In this document: positions 39,513 to 47,734 of the stretch, piece by piece
How positions within the stretch are numbered: the first letter of the stretch is position 1
Layout: every line of letters starts with the position of its first letter
Assembly: GCA_003576705.1 (NCBI GenBank)
Contig: QOZS01000032.1
Location: forward strand, 1-64,000
DNA length: 64,000 nucleotides
DNA from: Desertibaculum subflavum
Lineage (GTDB): Bacteria; Pseudomonadota; Alphaproteobacteria; Ferrovibrionales; Ferrovibrionaceae
Reading direction: 5' to 3'
Translations under genes and position numbers: made by a program
The notes under the pieces: model-generated
Told to the model about the DNA's origin: nothing
What the model saw: the letters and a program-made list of their open reading frames with translations, nothing else
Databases searched by the model: none

Positions 39513-40820
39513 CTACTCCGCCGCTTGCGGCATCGCGCGGTCGGTGCGGCGGCGGCGCGGCGGGTTCACGGCGATGATGCGGTCGCGTGCGCTGCCGATC
39601 TCGCGGTCATATTCGCGGATGAAGGCCTTGATGCGCGGTGCGATCTCGCGCCGCCACTTGCCGCCGTTGAAGACGCCGTAATGGCCGGCATCCTTCTGCA
39701 TGTAATAGCGCTTGGCGCTGGAGGTCAGGCCGGTGGTCAGCTTCAGTGCCGCCTTGGTCTGGCCGACGCCGCAGATATCGTCGAGCTCGCCTTCGACGCA
39801 TAGCAGCGCCGTGCGGTCGATCATGCGCGGATCGACCGGATGCCAGCGCGCCACCATCTCGCCCTTCGGCAGCGCGTGGTCCTGGAACACCGTCTTGACC
39901 GTCTGCAGATAGAACTCGGCCGGCAGGTCCATGACGGCGAGATACTCGTCGTAGAAGGCGCGCTTCTGTGCCGCCGCCTCCTCGTCGCCCTGCACCAAGT
40001 GGTCGAACAGCTGGTGCATGGATTCACGGTGCCGGTCCAGGTTCATCGACACGAAGTTGGTGAGCTGGATGAAGCCCGGATAGACGCGCCGCATCGCGCC
40101 CGGATAGGGCGGCGGCACGGTCTGGATCACGTTCTCCTCGAACCAGTCGATGGAATGCTCCTGGGCCAGCTTGTTCACCGCGGTCGGGTTTTCGCGCGTG
40201 TCGATCGGCCCGCCGATCATGGTCAAGGTGGCCGGCACGCAGAGATCGCCCCACATCGACATCACCGAGACCGCGGCGAAGACCGGCACCGCCGGCTGGC
40301 ACACCGCGATGACATGCGTGTTGGGGCCGAGGAAATGCAGGAAGTCCATCACATAGTCGATGTAGTCGGCCAGGTTGAACCGGTCCGAGGTGACCGGGAT
40401 CATGCGCGCATCGAGCCAATCGGTGATGTAGACGTCGTGGTCCGGCAGCATCGCCTCCACCGTGCCGCGCAGCAGCGTCGCGTAATGCCCCGACATCGGC
40501 GCCACGATCAGCAGCTTCGGGTCCTGCCGCTCGGTCGCGCGGTTGAAATGCAGCAGGTGGCAGTAGGCGCGCTTGATCACCGCCTCTTCGGTCACCGCCA
40601 CCTTGCGCCCGTCGATCTCGGTCTCGCCGAGGCCCCAGGCCGGCTTGCCATAGCGCCGTGTCAGCTGTTCGAAGATCGAGGCGGCCGAAGCCATGTTGCG
40701 GCCAAGCGGCGTGCCGGCGAAGAGGTTGAACGGATTGTTGAGAAGCTTGGTTACCCCGTCATTCATCATACGAGCCGGCAGCAGCGCCAAGTGCTGCATC
40801 TCGTGCAGAAAATAGAGCAT
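39513..40820 (-). CDS. phaZ: Intracellular polyhydroxyalkanoate depolymerase
   Basis: PhaZ degrades the cell's own polyhydroxybutyrate granules. The 435-aa protein starts MLYFLHEMQHLALLPARMM. The active-site Cys174 sits in HVIAVCQPAVPV, in place of a lipase Ser box, which is normal for this intracellular type. The catalytic Asp and His are expected in the VEGELDDICG and DAGHYGVFNG regions. I use the ATG at 40820, behind GGAAGGAAG. phbC and phasin genes are not in the window. Confidence 0.95.
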   Translation of the reverse strand: MLYFLHEMQHLALLPARMMNDGVTKLLNNPFNLFAGTPLGRNMASAASIFEQLTRRYGKPAWGLGETEIDGRKVAVTEEAVIKRAYCHLLHFNRATERQDPKLLIVAPMSGHYATLLRGTVEAMLPDHDVYITDWLDARMIPVTSDRFNLADYIDYVMDFLHFLGPNTHVIAVCQPAVPVFAAVSVMSMWGDLCVPATLTMIGGPIDTRENPTAVNKLAQEHSIDWFEENVIQTVPPPYPGAMRRVYPGFIQLTNFVSMNLDRHRESMHQLFDHLVQGDEEAAAQKRAFYDEYLAVMDLPAEFYLQTVKTVFQDHALPKGEMVARWHPVDPRMIDRTALLCVEGELDDICGVGQTKAALKLTTGLTSSAKRYYMQKDAGHYGVFNGGKWRREIAPRIKAFIREYDREIGSARDRIIAVNPPRRRRTDRAMPQAAE

Positions 40821-40898
40821 CCGACACTTCCTTCCCGGCACAGGGCCGGACAATGTCGGATCACGCTACGCGGGCGGGGTTAACGGGCCCGTAGCGGC

Positions 40899-41753
40899 CT
40901 ATTCGTCACCACGACTTGTTGCGCCAAGGCCCTCGCCAGCCTCTTCCTGCCGCCGGGCATAGAGGTTGAGAATCGATGCCGCGGTCTCCTCGATCGAGCG
41001 TCGCGTCACGTCGATCACCGGCCAGCCATGCTGGCTGAACAGGCGACGCGCGGACGCGACCTCCTCCTTGACCAGCTCGAGATCGACATAGTCCGTGTCA
41101 TTCTTCTGGTTCAATGCCAGCAGCCGATTCCGCCGCACCTGCACCAAGCGCTCCGGGTTGGTGGTCAGCGCGACGATCAGCGGCTTGCGCAGGCCCGCCA
41201 GCTCGGGCGGCGCCGGCATGTTCGGGATTAGCGGGATGTTCGCCGTCTTCAGCCCGCGATTGGCGAGGTAGATGCTGGTCGGCGTCTTCGAAGTCCGCGA
41301 GACGCCGACCAGCACGATATCCGCCTCTTCGAGATCGACCAGTCCCTGGCCGTCGTCATGCGCCATGCTGAACTGCATGGCATCGATGCGGCGGAAATAT
41401 TCGCGGTCCATCACATGCTGGCGCCCGGGCAGCGCGCGGCTCTGCGCGCCGAGATAGTGGCCGAGACCGTCCAGCACCGGCGCCAGCACATCCACCGCCG
41501 GCAGATGCTGCTTGCGTGCGCCCTGCACCAGCGTCTTGCGCACCTCCGCGTTCACCACCGTGAACATGACGATGCCGGGATGCGCATGAATGGCCTGCAG
41601 CACGCGCTCGGCCTGCGTCTTGGTCCGCACCAGCGCCCAGAGATGCACTTCGGCCTCCGCCGAATCCTCGAACTGCACCAGTGCCGCCTTGGCGATCGCC
41701 GAGAGCGTCTCGCCGGTCGCGTCGGAAACCAGATGCAGATGAAAGCGTTTCAT
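40899..41753 (-). CDS. Pyruvate phosphate dikinase regulatory protein (PPSR/DUF299)
   Basis: This bifunctional kinase/pyrophosphorylase switches PPDK or PEP synthase on and off. It has FHLHLVSDATGETLSAIAKAAL at the N-terminus, the nucleotide-binding VLVGVSRTSKTPTSIYLANRG (P-loop-like GVSRTSKT) and a C-terminal helix after RRLFSQHGWPVIDVT. I start at MKRFHLHL (41753); GTG at 41798 gives a longer form. The gene borders the proposed origin on its left, the same place as RP001 in Rickettsia and CC_0002-like genes in Caulobacter. Confidence 0.92.
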   Translation of the reverse strand: MKRFHLHLVSDATGETLSAIAKAALVQFEDSAEAEVHLWALVRTKTQAERVLQAIHAHPGIVMFTVVNAEVRKTLVQGARKQHLPAVDVLAPVLDGLGHYLGAQSRALPGRQHVMDREYFRRIDAMQFSMAHDDGQGLVDLEEADIVLVGVSRTSKTPTSIYLANRGLKTANIPLIPNMPAPPELAGLRKPLIVALTTNPERLVQVRRNRLLALNQKNDTDYVDLELVKEEVASARRLFSQHGWPVIDVTRRSIEETAASILNLYARRQEEAGEGLGATSRGDE

Positions 41754-41785
41754 CTGCTGTGCCGGTTCGCTGTCGTGCCGCATCG

Positions 41786-41799
41786 GCATGTCATCCACA
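41786..41799 (+). repeat. DnaA-box-like repeat 1
   Basis: GCATGTCATCCACA (41786-41799); core TCATCCACA at 41791-41799, one base from the DnaA box TTATCCACA. It lies at the PPSR-side edge of the gap, overlapping possible upstream PPSR start codons. Confidence 0.6.
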
Positions 41800-41881
41800 G
41801 GGAGGCAGGGGAAAAGTCAGGGACGAAGGCGGAATATGCGCTGGGTTAGCCGCTCGCGCGGGTTCGCTCAACCCTGTCGAT

Positions 41882-41919
41882 GATTCTATCCGCTCGGTCG
41901 CCGGCCGGGGGATAGAATC
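41882..41919. repeat. Perfect 10-bp inverted repeat in the origin gap
   Basis: GATTCTATCC (41882-41891) and GGATAGAATC (41910-41919) around an 18-bp G/C-rich loop. The arms are A/T-rich within GC-rich flanks. There is no T-run, so it is not a terminator. It may be a binding site for an initiator or for a regulator of the divergent genes. Confidence 0.6.
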
Positions 41920-41969
41920 TGCAGCCATCCCGCCGACCGGGGACAAGCGCTTCCGCCATACCTACCGGC

Positions 41970-41983
41970 GCATCTCATCCACG
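41970..41983 (+). repeat. DnaA-box-like repeat 2
   Basis: GCATCTCATCCACG (41970-41983); core TCATCCACG. It is followed by CAATCCACG and CTATCCAGA at 41984-42001, three related words in a row. Confidence 0.6.
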
Positions 41984-42064
41984 CAATCCACGCTATCCAG
42001 AGACGTCGGTTCGACCTCTTGCAGAACGAACAGCTGAGAGCAACGCACAGCCGAAGCTGCAGCG

Positions 42065-42078
42065 GCATCTCATCCACA
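42065..42078 (+). repeat. DnaA-box-like repeat 3
   Basis: GCATCTCATCCACA (42065-42078); identical over 13 bases to repeat 2, 95 bp downstream. Core TCATCCACA equals that of repeat 1. A TGTGGA word in the other orientation follows at 42085. Confidence 0.65.
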
Positions 42079-42194
42079 TGACGCTGTGGAGCGTAGAACC
42101 GTGACGGTAATCCCCGATTCCCACCCCTCCTACCACCACCACCACCTTTCTCTTTCTAGAGAGACTCTTTAAGGAAGTAGGAAAGGCAGGCGCT

Positions 42195-43220
42195 GTGAAC
42201 GCATCCCCTCTCATTCGCACATTGAAAGGCGAACGTGTCGATCCGGTGCCAGTCTGGCTGATGCGCCAGGCTGGGCGGTATCTGCCGGACTATCGCGCGA
42301 CGCGGGCGAAGGCCCGCGGCTTTCTGGATTTCTGCCTGACGCCCAAGCTGGCGATCGAGGCGACGCTGCAGCCGGTCGATCGCTTCGGCATGGACGCGGC
42401 CATTCTGTTCGCCGATCTGCCGCTGCCGGCATTGGGCCTCGGCCGCGCGCTCGACTACCGCGACGGCGAAGGGCCGGTGCTGGAGCCGTTGACCGACGGC
42501 GAGGCGGTGAAGCGCCTCGATATCGCTGGTGTGCGGCGCGTGCTCGCGCCGGTCTTCGAGACGGTGGCCGGCGTGCGCGCGAAGCTTCCACGCGAAGTGG
42601 CGCTAATCGGGTTTGCCGGCGCGCCTTGGACCTTGGCCTGCTACATGGTGCAAGGCCGCGGCAGCGCGGAATTCGCCGCGCCGCGGCGCTGGGCTTGGCG
42701 CGACCCGGAAAGCTTCGCCGCGCTGATCGACCGTCTGACGGAAGCCACGATCGAGTATCTGTGCGGGCAGATCGAGGCCGGGGCCGACGCGGTGCAGCTG
42801 TTCGACAGCTGGGCCGGCCTGCTGCCCGAAGAGGAGTTCCGCCGCTGGTGCGTCGAGCCGGTGTGCAGGATCCGCGCCGCATTGGCGCAGCATCATCCCG
42901 GCGTGCCTGTGATCGCGTTTCCGCGGGGTGCCGGCCAGCTCTATCAGGGCTATGCGGCGGCGACGGGCGTGGATGCGGTCGCCATCGATCAGACGGTTCC
43001 CGTCGGCTGGGCGGCGGCCTGGATCCAGCCGCAGGCCTGCGTGCAGGGCAATCTCGACCCGCAGCTCGTGGTCGCTGGCGGGCCGGCTCTGCCGGCCGAG
43101 GTGCGGCGCATCCGTGCCGGCCTCGCCGGCGGCGCGCACGTGTTCAATCTCGGCCACGGCCTGGTGCCGGACACGCCGCCCGAACATGTCGCTGCGCTGG
43201 TCACGGAGCTCCGCCGGTGA
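42195..43220 (+). CDS. hemE: Uroporphyrinogen decarboxylase
   Basis: HemE decarboxylates uroporphyrinogen III to coproporphyrinogen III in heme synthesis. It has 341 aa from a GTG start with purine-rich GGAAGTAGGAAAGGCAGG ahead. Signatures are VPVWLMRQAGRYLPDYR, DAAILFADLPLP, GFAGAPWTLACYMVQG and LFDSWAGLL. It is the first gene on the right side of the proposed origin. hemH starts within its stop codon (GTGA). Confidence 0.98.
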   Translation: MNASPLIRTLKGERVDPVPVWLMRQAGRYLPDYRATRAKARGFLDFCLTPKLAIEATLQPVDRFGMDAAILFADLPLPALGLGRALDYRDGEGPVLEPLTDGEAVKRLDIAGVRRVLAPVFETVAGVRAKLPREVALIGFAGAPWTLACYMVQGRGSAEFAAPRRWAWRDPESFAALIDRLTEATIEYLCGQIEAGADAVQLFDSWAGLLPEEEFRRWCVEPVCRIRAALAQHHPGVPVIAFPRGAGQLYQGYAAATGVDAVAIDQTVPVGWAAAWIQPQACVQGNLDPQLVVAGGPALPAEVRRIRAGLAGGAHVFNLGHGLVPDTPPEHVAALVTELRR

Positions 43221-44242
43221 GCCGCACCGCCGTCGTACTGTTCAATCTCGGCGGGCCGGACAGCCTGGATGCGGTCAAGCCGTTCCTGGTGAACCTGTTC
43301 TCCGACCCTGCCATCCTGCGCGTGCCGGGCCTCGTGCGCGGGTTGCTGGCGCGGCTGATCGCCGGGCGCCGGGCGCCGATCGCGCGCGAGATCTATCGCA
43401 AGCTCGGCGGCCGCTCGCCGATCCTGCCGCAGACCGAAGCGCAGGCGGCGGCGCTGAAAGCGGCGCTGGGCGGCGAGGCGGAGGTTGTGATCGCCATGCG
43501 TTACTGGCGGCCCTTCGCCGCCGATGCCGCCGCGCGCGTCGCCGCCTTCCGGCCCGACCGCATCGTGCTGCTGCCGCTCTATCCGCAATTCTCTACCACT
43601 ACGACGGCATCGTCGCTCAGCGACTGGCACCGGGCGGCCAAGGCGGTGGGGATCGGTCACCTGCCACAGCACACGATCTGCTGCTACCCGGGCGAGCCGG
43701 GATTCGTCGCCACGCAGGCCGAGGCCATTGGCGCCGCGCTGGACCAGGTGCCGCCCGGCATGCCGGTGCGGGTGCTGTTCTCCGCCCATGGCCTGCCGAA
43801 GCGCATCGTCGACGACGGCGACCCCTATCCGCATCTGGTCGAGCGCACCGCGGCTGCCATCGTGGCCCGGCTGGCGCGGCCGGGCCTCGACTGGCTGGTC
43901 TCCTACCAGAGCCGGGTCGGGCCGCTGGAATGGATCGGGCCATCGACCGATGCCGAAATCGACCGCGCCGGCCGCGACAAGACGGCCCTGGTGGTGGCGC
44001 CGATCGCCTTCGTGTCGGAGCATTCCGAGACGCTGGTCGAGCTCGACATCGAGTACCGGCACCGTGCCGAGGAGGAAGGCGTGCCGCTTTATCTGCGGGT
44101 GCCCACCGCCGGCGTCGCGCCCGATTTCATTGCCGGCCTCGCCGGCCTCGTGCGCGAGGCGCTCGGGCGGCCGGGGGTCGCCCCGTATGGCGGCCGGCGC
44201 TTCTGCCCGACCGCCTGCGGCCGTTGCCCGGTTCCGGGCTAG
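43217..44242 (+). CDS. hemH: Ferrochelatase
   Basis: HemH inserts iron into protoporphyrin IX. The 341-aa protein starts MSRTAVVLFNLGGPDSLDAVKPFL at a GTG overlapping the hemE stop. The motifs AMRYWRPF, LLPLYPQFSTTTTAS, the active-site His in LFSAHGLPKRIVDDGDPY and YQSRVGPLEWIGP are present. The C-terminus ends with cysteines (CPTACGRC), the 2Fe-2S-type tail seen in several alphaproteobacterial enzymes. Translation is coupled to hemE. Confidence 0.97.
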   Translation: MSRTAVVLFNLGGPDSLDAVKPFLVNLFSDPAILRVPGLVRGLLARLIAGRRAPIAREIYRKLGGRSPILPQTEAQAAALKAALGGEAEVVIAMRYWRPFAADAAARVAAFRPDRIVLLPLYPQFSTTTTASSLSDWHRAAKAVGIGHLPQHTICCYPGEPGFVATQAEAIGAALDQVPPGMPVRVLFSAHGLPKRIVDDGDPYPHLVERTAAAIVARLARPGLDWLVSYQSRVGPLEWIGPSTDAEIDRAGRDKTALVVAPIAFVSEHSETLVELDIEYRHRAEEEGVPLYLRVPTAGVAPDFIAGLAGLVREALGRPGVAPYGGRRFCPTACGRCPVPG

Positions 44243-44245
44243 GCC

Positions 44246-44683
44246 ATGATCGGCGCTGAATATTACTTATGGATCAAGGCGTTCCACCTGATCGCGGTGA
44301 TCGCCTGGATGGCCGGCATGCTGTATCTGCCGCGGCTTTACGTCTATCACTGCCAGGCGGCGCCGGGCTCCCCGCAATCGGAAACCTTCAAGGTGATGGA
44401 GCGCCGCCTGCTCCGCGCCATCATCGATCCGGCGATGATCGCCGCCTGGGCGCTGGGCCTCTGGCTGGCCTTCCTAGGCGATCACTGGGGCAGCGGCTGG
44501 TTTCACGGCAAGCTGTTGCTTCTGCTCGGCATGCAACTGATCCATGCCGCCTATGCCCGCTGGCGAAGACATTTCGCGGCCGACGCGAATACTCTCTCCG
44601 AGAAGGTTTTCCGCATCGCCAACGAAGTACCGACCGTGCTGATGATCGGAATCGTCCTTCTCGTCATCGTGAAGCCGTTCTGA
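44246..44683 (+). CDS. hemJ: Protoporphyrinogen IX oxidase, HemJ type
   Basis: HemJ oxidises protoporphyrinogen to protoporphyrin. It is 145 aa with about four membrane segments. The conserved histidine and lysine patterns are FHLIAVIAWMAGMLYLPRLYVYH, a middle HGKLLLLLGMQLIHAAYARW, and a terminal segment. It lies 3 bp after hemH, completing a hemE-hemH-hemJ operon. Confidence 0.95.
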   Translation: MIGAEYYLWIKAFHLIAVIAWMAGMLYLPRLYVYHCQAAPGSPQSETFKVMERRLLRAIIDPAMIAAWALGLWLAFLGDHWGSGWFHGKLLLLLGMQLIHAAYARWRRHFAADANTLSEKVFRIANEVPTVLMIGIVLLVIVKPF

Positions 44684-44761
44684 ATTCCGCCGCGATTTCG
44701 TGCGTATTGCGCCGAACTGAATCATCAGTATCTTAACCGGCATCGCCATAAGATTTGCTCG

Positions 44762-45496
44762 ATGAGCAACCAGAAAGTTCTTCTCGTCGTTCACCAGGAG
44801 ATGTCGGATCCCGGCCGGGTGCGGCAGCATCTCGAGCAGTTGGGCTACGACTGCGATCTCCGGCGCCATGCCTGCGGCGATCCCCTGCCCGGGGACCTCG
44901 ACGGCCATGCCGGCGTCGTCATCTTCGGCGGGCCGATGAGCGCCAATGACGACCATCTGGACTTCATCCGGAACGAGATCCGCCTGATCGAGCGCACCGT
45001 CTCGGCCGGCAAGCCGTTCCTCGGCATCTGCCTCGGTGCCCAGATGCTGGCCCGCGCCTATGGCTCCAAGGTCGCGCCGCATCCAGATGGCTGGCATGAG
45101 ATCGGCTATTACGAGCTGACGCCGACCGAGGCCGGCCGCCACCTGTTCGAACCGGGCTTCCATGTCTATCAGTGGCACGGCGAGGGCTTCGACATGCCGG
45201 GCTGCGGCACCCATCTCGCCGCCACCGAATGGTTCCCGCACCAGGCCTTCCAGGTCGGCGACAACGCCTATGGCGTGCAGTTCCACCCCGACGTGACCGG
45301 CCAGATGATGGAGCGCTGGACGGCCCGCGCCCGGCACCGGATGGTGCTGCCCGGCGCCCAGGCGCGCGACAAGCAGCTCCGCCTGCGCGACCGGTACGAG
45401 CCGATGATGGAGAAATGGTGCGAGCGTTTCTTCCGCACCTGGCTCGGCCTCGGCAATGCCCGGCCACAGGAAATGGTGCAAGCCGCGGCGGAGTGA
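44762..45496 (+). CDS. Class I glutamine amidotransferase-like protein
   Basis: A 244-aa cytoplasmic protein of the class I GATase superfamily. The nucleophile Cys90 is in FLGICLGAQML, the oxyanion region in VIFGGPMSAND, and His175 is in VQFHPDVT. The third triad residue, usually Glu two after His, is Asp177 here. Members of this stand-alone group may deglutamylate, for example gamma-glutamyl compounds. No synthetase partner is adjacent. It starts 79 bp after hemJ. Confidence 0.85.
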   Translation: MSNQKVLLVVHQEMSDPGRVRQHLEQLGYDCDLRRHACGDPLPGDLDGHAGVVIFGGPMSANDDHLDFIRNEIRLIERTVSAGKPFLGICLGAQMLARAYGSKVAPHPDGWHEIGYYELTPTEAGRHLFEPGFHVYQWHGEGFDMPGCGTHLAATEWFPHQAFQVGDNAYGVQFHPDVTGQMMERWTARARHRMVLPGAQARDKQLRLRDRYEPMMEKWCERFFRTWLGLGNARPQEMVQAAAE

Positions 45497-45558
45497 ACGG
45501 CGGCGGAGTAAACGGCGCGATTGCGCTGGCCCGCCGCTCCGGCTAGAGCGGCGCTGAC

Positions 45559-46440
45559 ATGCAGCACGTCCTCGTCCTTATCGCCGATCCGGAAGACCGC
45601 CCTCTGGAAGCGGCGGATGTCGCCTTGGCCGCCGAGGTGCTGGGCGACGCCGCGGGAGCGCCGCGCTGGCTGTCGCGCGAACGCGCGGTCGAGATCGCCT
45701 GCGCCGACTTCGTCGACGAGGCGTTGTTGCGCGACGCCTTCGAGGACGCGCCGATCGACATCGCCATCGTGCCGGCCGCGCAGCGCCGCAAGCGGCTGCT
45801 GGTGGCCGACATGGATTCCACCATCATCACCGTCGAGTGCCTGGACGAGCTCGCCGATTTCGCCGGGCTGAAGCCGAAGATCGCCGCCATCACCGAGCGC
45901 GCCATGCGGGGCGAGCTCGACTTCAAGGCGGCTTTGCGCGAGCGCGTCGGCATGCTGACCGGGCTCGACGAAAGCGCGCTGGCGCGGGCTTATGGCGAGC
46001 GCGTGCATCTGACGCCCGGCGCGCGCGCGCTGGTCGGGACGATGCGCAAGCACGGCGCCTATGCGGCGCTGGTGTCCGGCGGCTTCACCTATTTCACTGC
46101 GCGCGTGCGCGAGGCGGCCGGCTTCGACCAGGACAGCGCCAACACGCTGCTCATCGAAGCGGGCCGCCTGACCGGCAAGGTGGCGGAACCGATCCTGGAT
46201 TCCTCCGCCAAGCTCGCGACCCTGCAGCAGCTGACGCGCGAGCGGGGCCTCGATCCGGCGGAGACGCTGGCCGTCGGCGACGGCGCCAACGATCTGCCGA
46301 TGCTGCAGGCCGCGGGGCTCGGCGTCGCCTTCCGTGCCAAGCCCAAGGTCGCGGCGGCGGCACAGGTGCGGATCGAGCACGGCGACCTGACGGCGCTGCT
46401 TTACCTGCAGGGCTATGCCGACGAGGATTTCGCCGTCTGA
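45559..46440 (+). CDS. serB: Phosphoserine phosphatase
   Basis: A 293-aa HAD-superfamily enzyme making serine from phosphoserine. The nucleophile Asp84 is in VADMDSTIITVECLDELA, motif II is VSGGFTYF, and motif III is AVGDGANDLPML with GVAFRAKP. The N-terminal 80 residues are the usual regulatory part. It converges with the MFS gene and their 3' ends overlap by 28 bp. Confidence 0.96.
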   Translation: MQHVLVLIADPEDRPLEAADVALAAEVLGDAAGAPRWLSRERAVEIACADFVDEALLRDAFEDAPIDIAIVPAAQRRKRLLVADMDSTIITVECLDELADFAGLKPKIAAITERAMRGELDFKAALRERVGMLTGLDESALARAYGERVHLTPGARALVGTMRKHGAYAALVSGGFTYFTARVREAAGFDQDSANTLLIEAGRLTGKVAEPILDSSAKLATLQQLTRERGLDPAETLAVGDGANDLPMLQAAGLGVAFRAKPKVAAAAQVRIEHGDLTALLYLQGYADEDFAV

Positions 46441-47669
46441 ACCGCGGCGAAGCGCGGCCCGGAATCGGGGCCCAGCGCGAAGATCGCCGCGCCCACCACC
46501 AGCGACAGCGCAAGCAGCAGGAACACCGCCCGATAGGCCTCGACCGGATAAGGCGCGCCGTCCGGCGATATCCACTGCACGATCAGGCCGGACAGATAGG
46601 GCAGTGCGAAGGCGCCGGCGACCTGCGCCAAGTTGACGGTGGTGACGCCGCGTCCGAGCAGGGACGGCGGAAACAGGCTGCGGCCATGCGCGACGATGAC
46701 CACGCTGTAGGCGCCGATCAGGCAGAAAGCGATCAGCAGCGCATAGGAACCGAAGCGCAGATCCGCCGGCAGGAAGGCGAGCGCGACCAAGGCACCCGCC
46801 GCCGCGACCGCGCCGGCGATGATGATCGGCTTGCGCCGGCCGATCAGGCGGTCGAGCGGTCCATAGGCGAAGATGCCGGCGATCTGGCCGACCGCCATCG
46901 CGAGGATCACGTTGCCGCGGGCGATGGTGTCGAGCCCATGCACATGCTGCAGATAGGGGCCGGCCCATAGGCCGAGCAGGGTCACGATGGCCGCATAGGC
47001 GACCGAGTGGATGGCGAAGGTCTGACCGAGCCCGCGCGCACCGAGCACCGAGCCGAGGCCGCGCAGGATCTCGCCCAGGGTCTCGCGCGACGCCGGCAGC
47101 GGCGCCGCGCCAGGCGGCGCGTCGCGGGCGCCGAGATAGAAGATCACTCCGACCACGCCCGAGATCGCCGCGATCACCAGGAATGAGTTGCGCCAGCCGA
47201 CCGCTTCCGTCAACAGCGCCAGCGGCGTGCCGGCCATCAAGGTGCCGAGATTGGACAGCGCAAAAACCCAGGACAGCACCAGCGCATAGCGGTCCGCCGG
47301 GGCCCAGCGCGCGGTCAGCACGACAGCGCCCATGAAACTGCCGCCGCAGCCGATGCCGATGACCAGCCGCGCGGCGATCAGCTCCGCCGCGTCGCGCGCC
47401 AGGGCATTGCCGATGGCGCCGATCACCGCGACAATCGTCAGCGCCGCGACGGTGCGCCGCACGCCGATCCGGTCGAAAGCCATGCCGACCGGCACCTGGG
47501 CCAGGCCGAGGCCAAGGAAGAACGCGCCGCCGGCGAGCGATAACGAGGTGGCCGACAGGCCGAGATCGCGCAGCAGGTCCGGCGCGATGGCGCCATAGGC
47601 GACGCGGAAGAACTGGCTGACCAGCGTGAGCAGGACGAGCAGGGCGACGATGCGGAACAGCGGTTTCAT
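46413..47669 (-). CDS. MFS transporter
   Basis: A 418-aa inner-membrane carrier with about 12 membrane segments. Typical motifs are GAFFLGLGLAQVPVGMAFDRIGVRRTV (motif A-like) and LVIGIGCGGSFMGAVVLTARWAPADR. Substrate unknown. The start has AGGATGACGCC just upstream of ATG at 47669. The 3' end overlaps serB by 28 bp in the opposite direction. Confidence 0.88.
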   Translation of the reverse strand: MKPLFRIVALLVLLTLVSQFFRVAYGAIAPDLLRDLGLSATSLSLAGGAFFLGLGLAQVPVGMAFDRIGVRRTVAALTIVAVIGAIGNALARDAAELIAARLVIGIGCGGSFMGAVVLTARWAPADRYALVLSWVFALSNLGTLMAGTPLALLTEAVGWRNSFLVIAAISGVVGVIFYLGARDAPPGAAPLPASRETLGEILRGLGSVLGARGLGQTFAIHSVAYAAIVTLLGLWAGPYLQHVHGLDTIARGNVILAMAVGQIAGIFAYGPLDRLIGRRKPIIIAGAVAAAGALVALAFLPADLRFGSYALLIAFCLIGAYSVVIVAHGRSLFPPSLLGRGVTTVNLAQVAGAFALPYLSGLIVQWISPDGAPYPVEAYRAVFLLLALSLVVGAAIFALGPDSGPRFAAVQTAKSSSA

Positions 47670-47734
47670 GGCGTCATCCTAGCGGCGTCTCGATGCCCCT
47701 TGCTGCGGTCGCGACCAATGCGTATCGAGGGGCG

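Larger units (their letters stand above)
41754..42194. other. oriC: Proposed chromosomal origin of replication (oriC)
   Basis: In Caulobacter and Rickettsia the origin lies between hemE and the PPSR gene, exactly this gap. Here it holds three 13-bp near-identical repeats with a DnaA-box-like core, a 10-bp hairpin, further ATCCA(C/G) words at 41984-42001, a CAC-CAC tract (42131-42146) and an A/T-rich stretch next to hemE (42146-42190) that could unwind. The gap is otherwise without a gene. Genes to the right run away from it; many to the left run the opposite way. Confidence 0.8.

Noticed and set aside
42131-42146. CAC-CAC tract upstream of hemE as an independent repeat element
   Set aside because: Only five or so trinucleotide units, within chance and treated as part of the origin gap.
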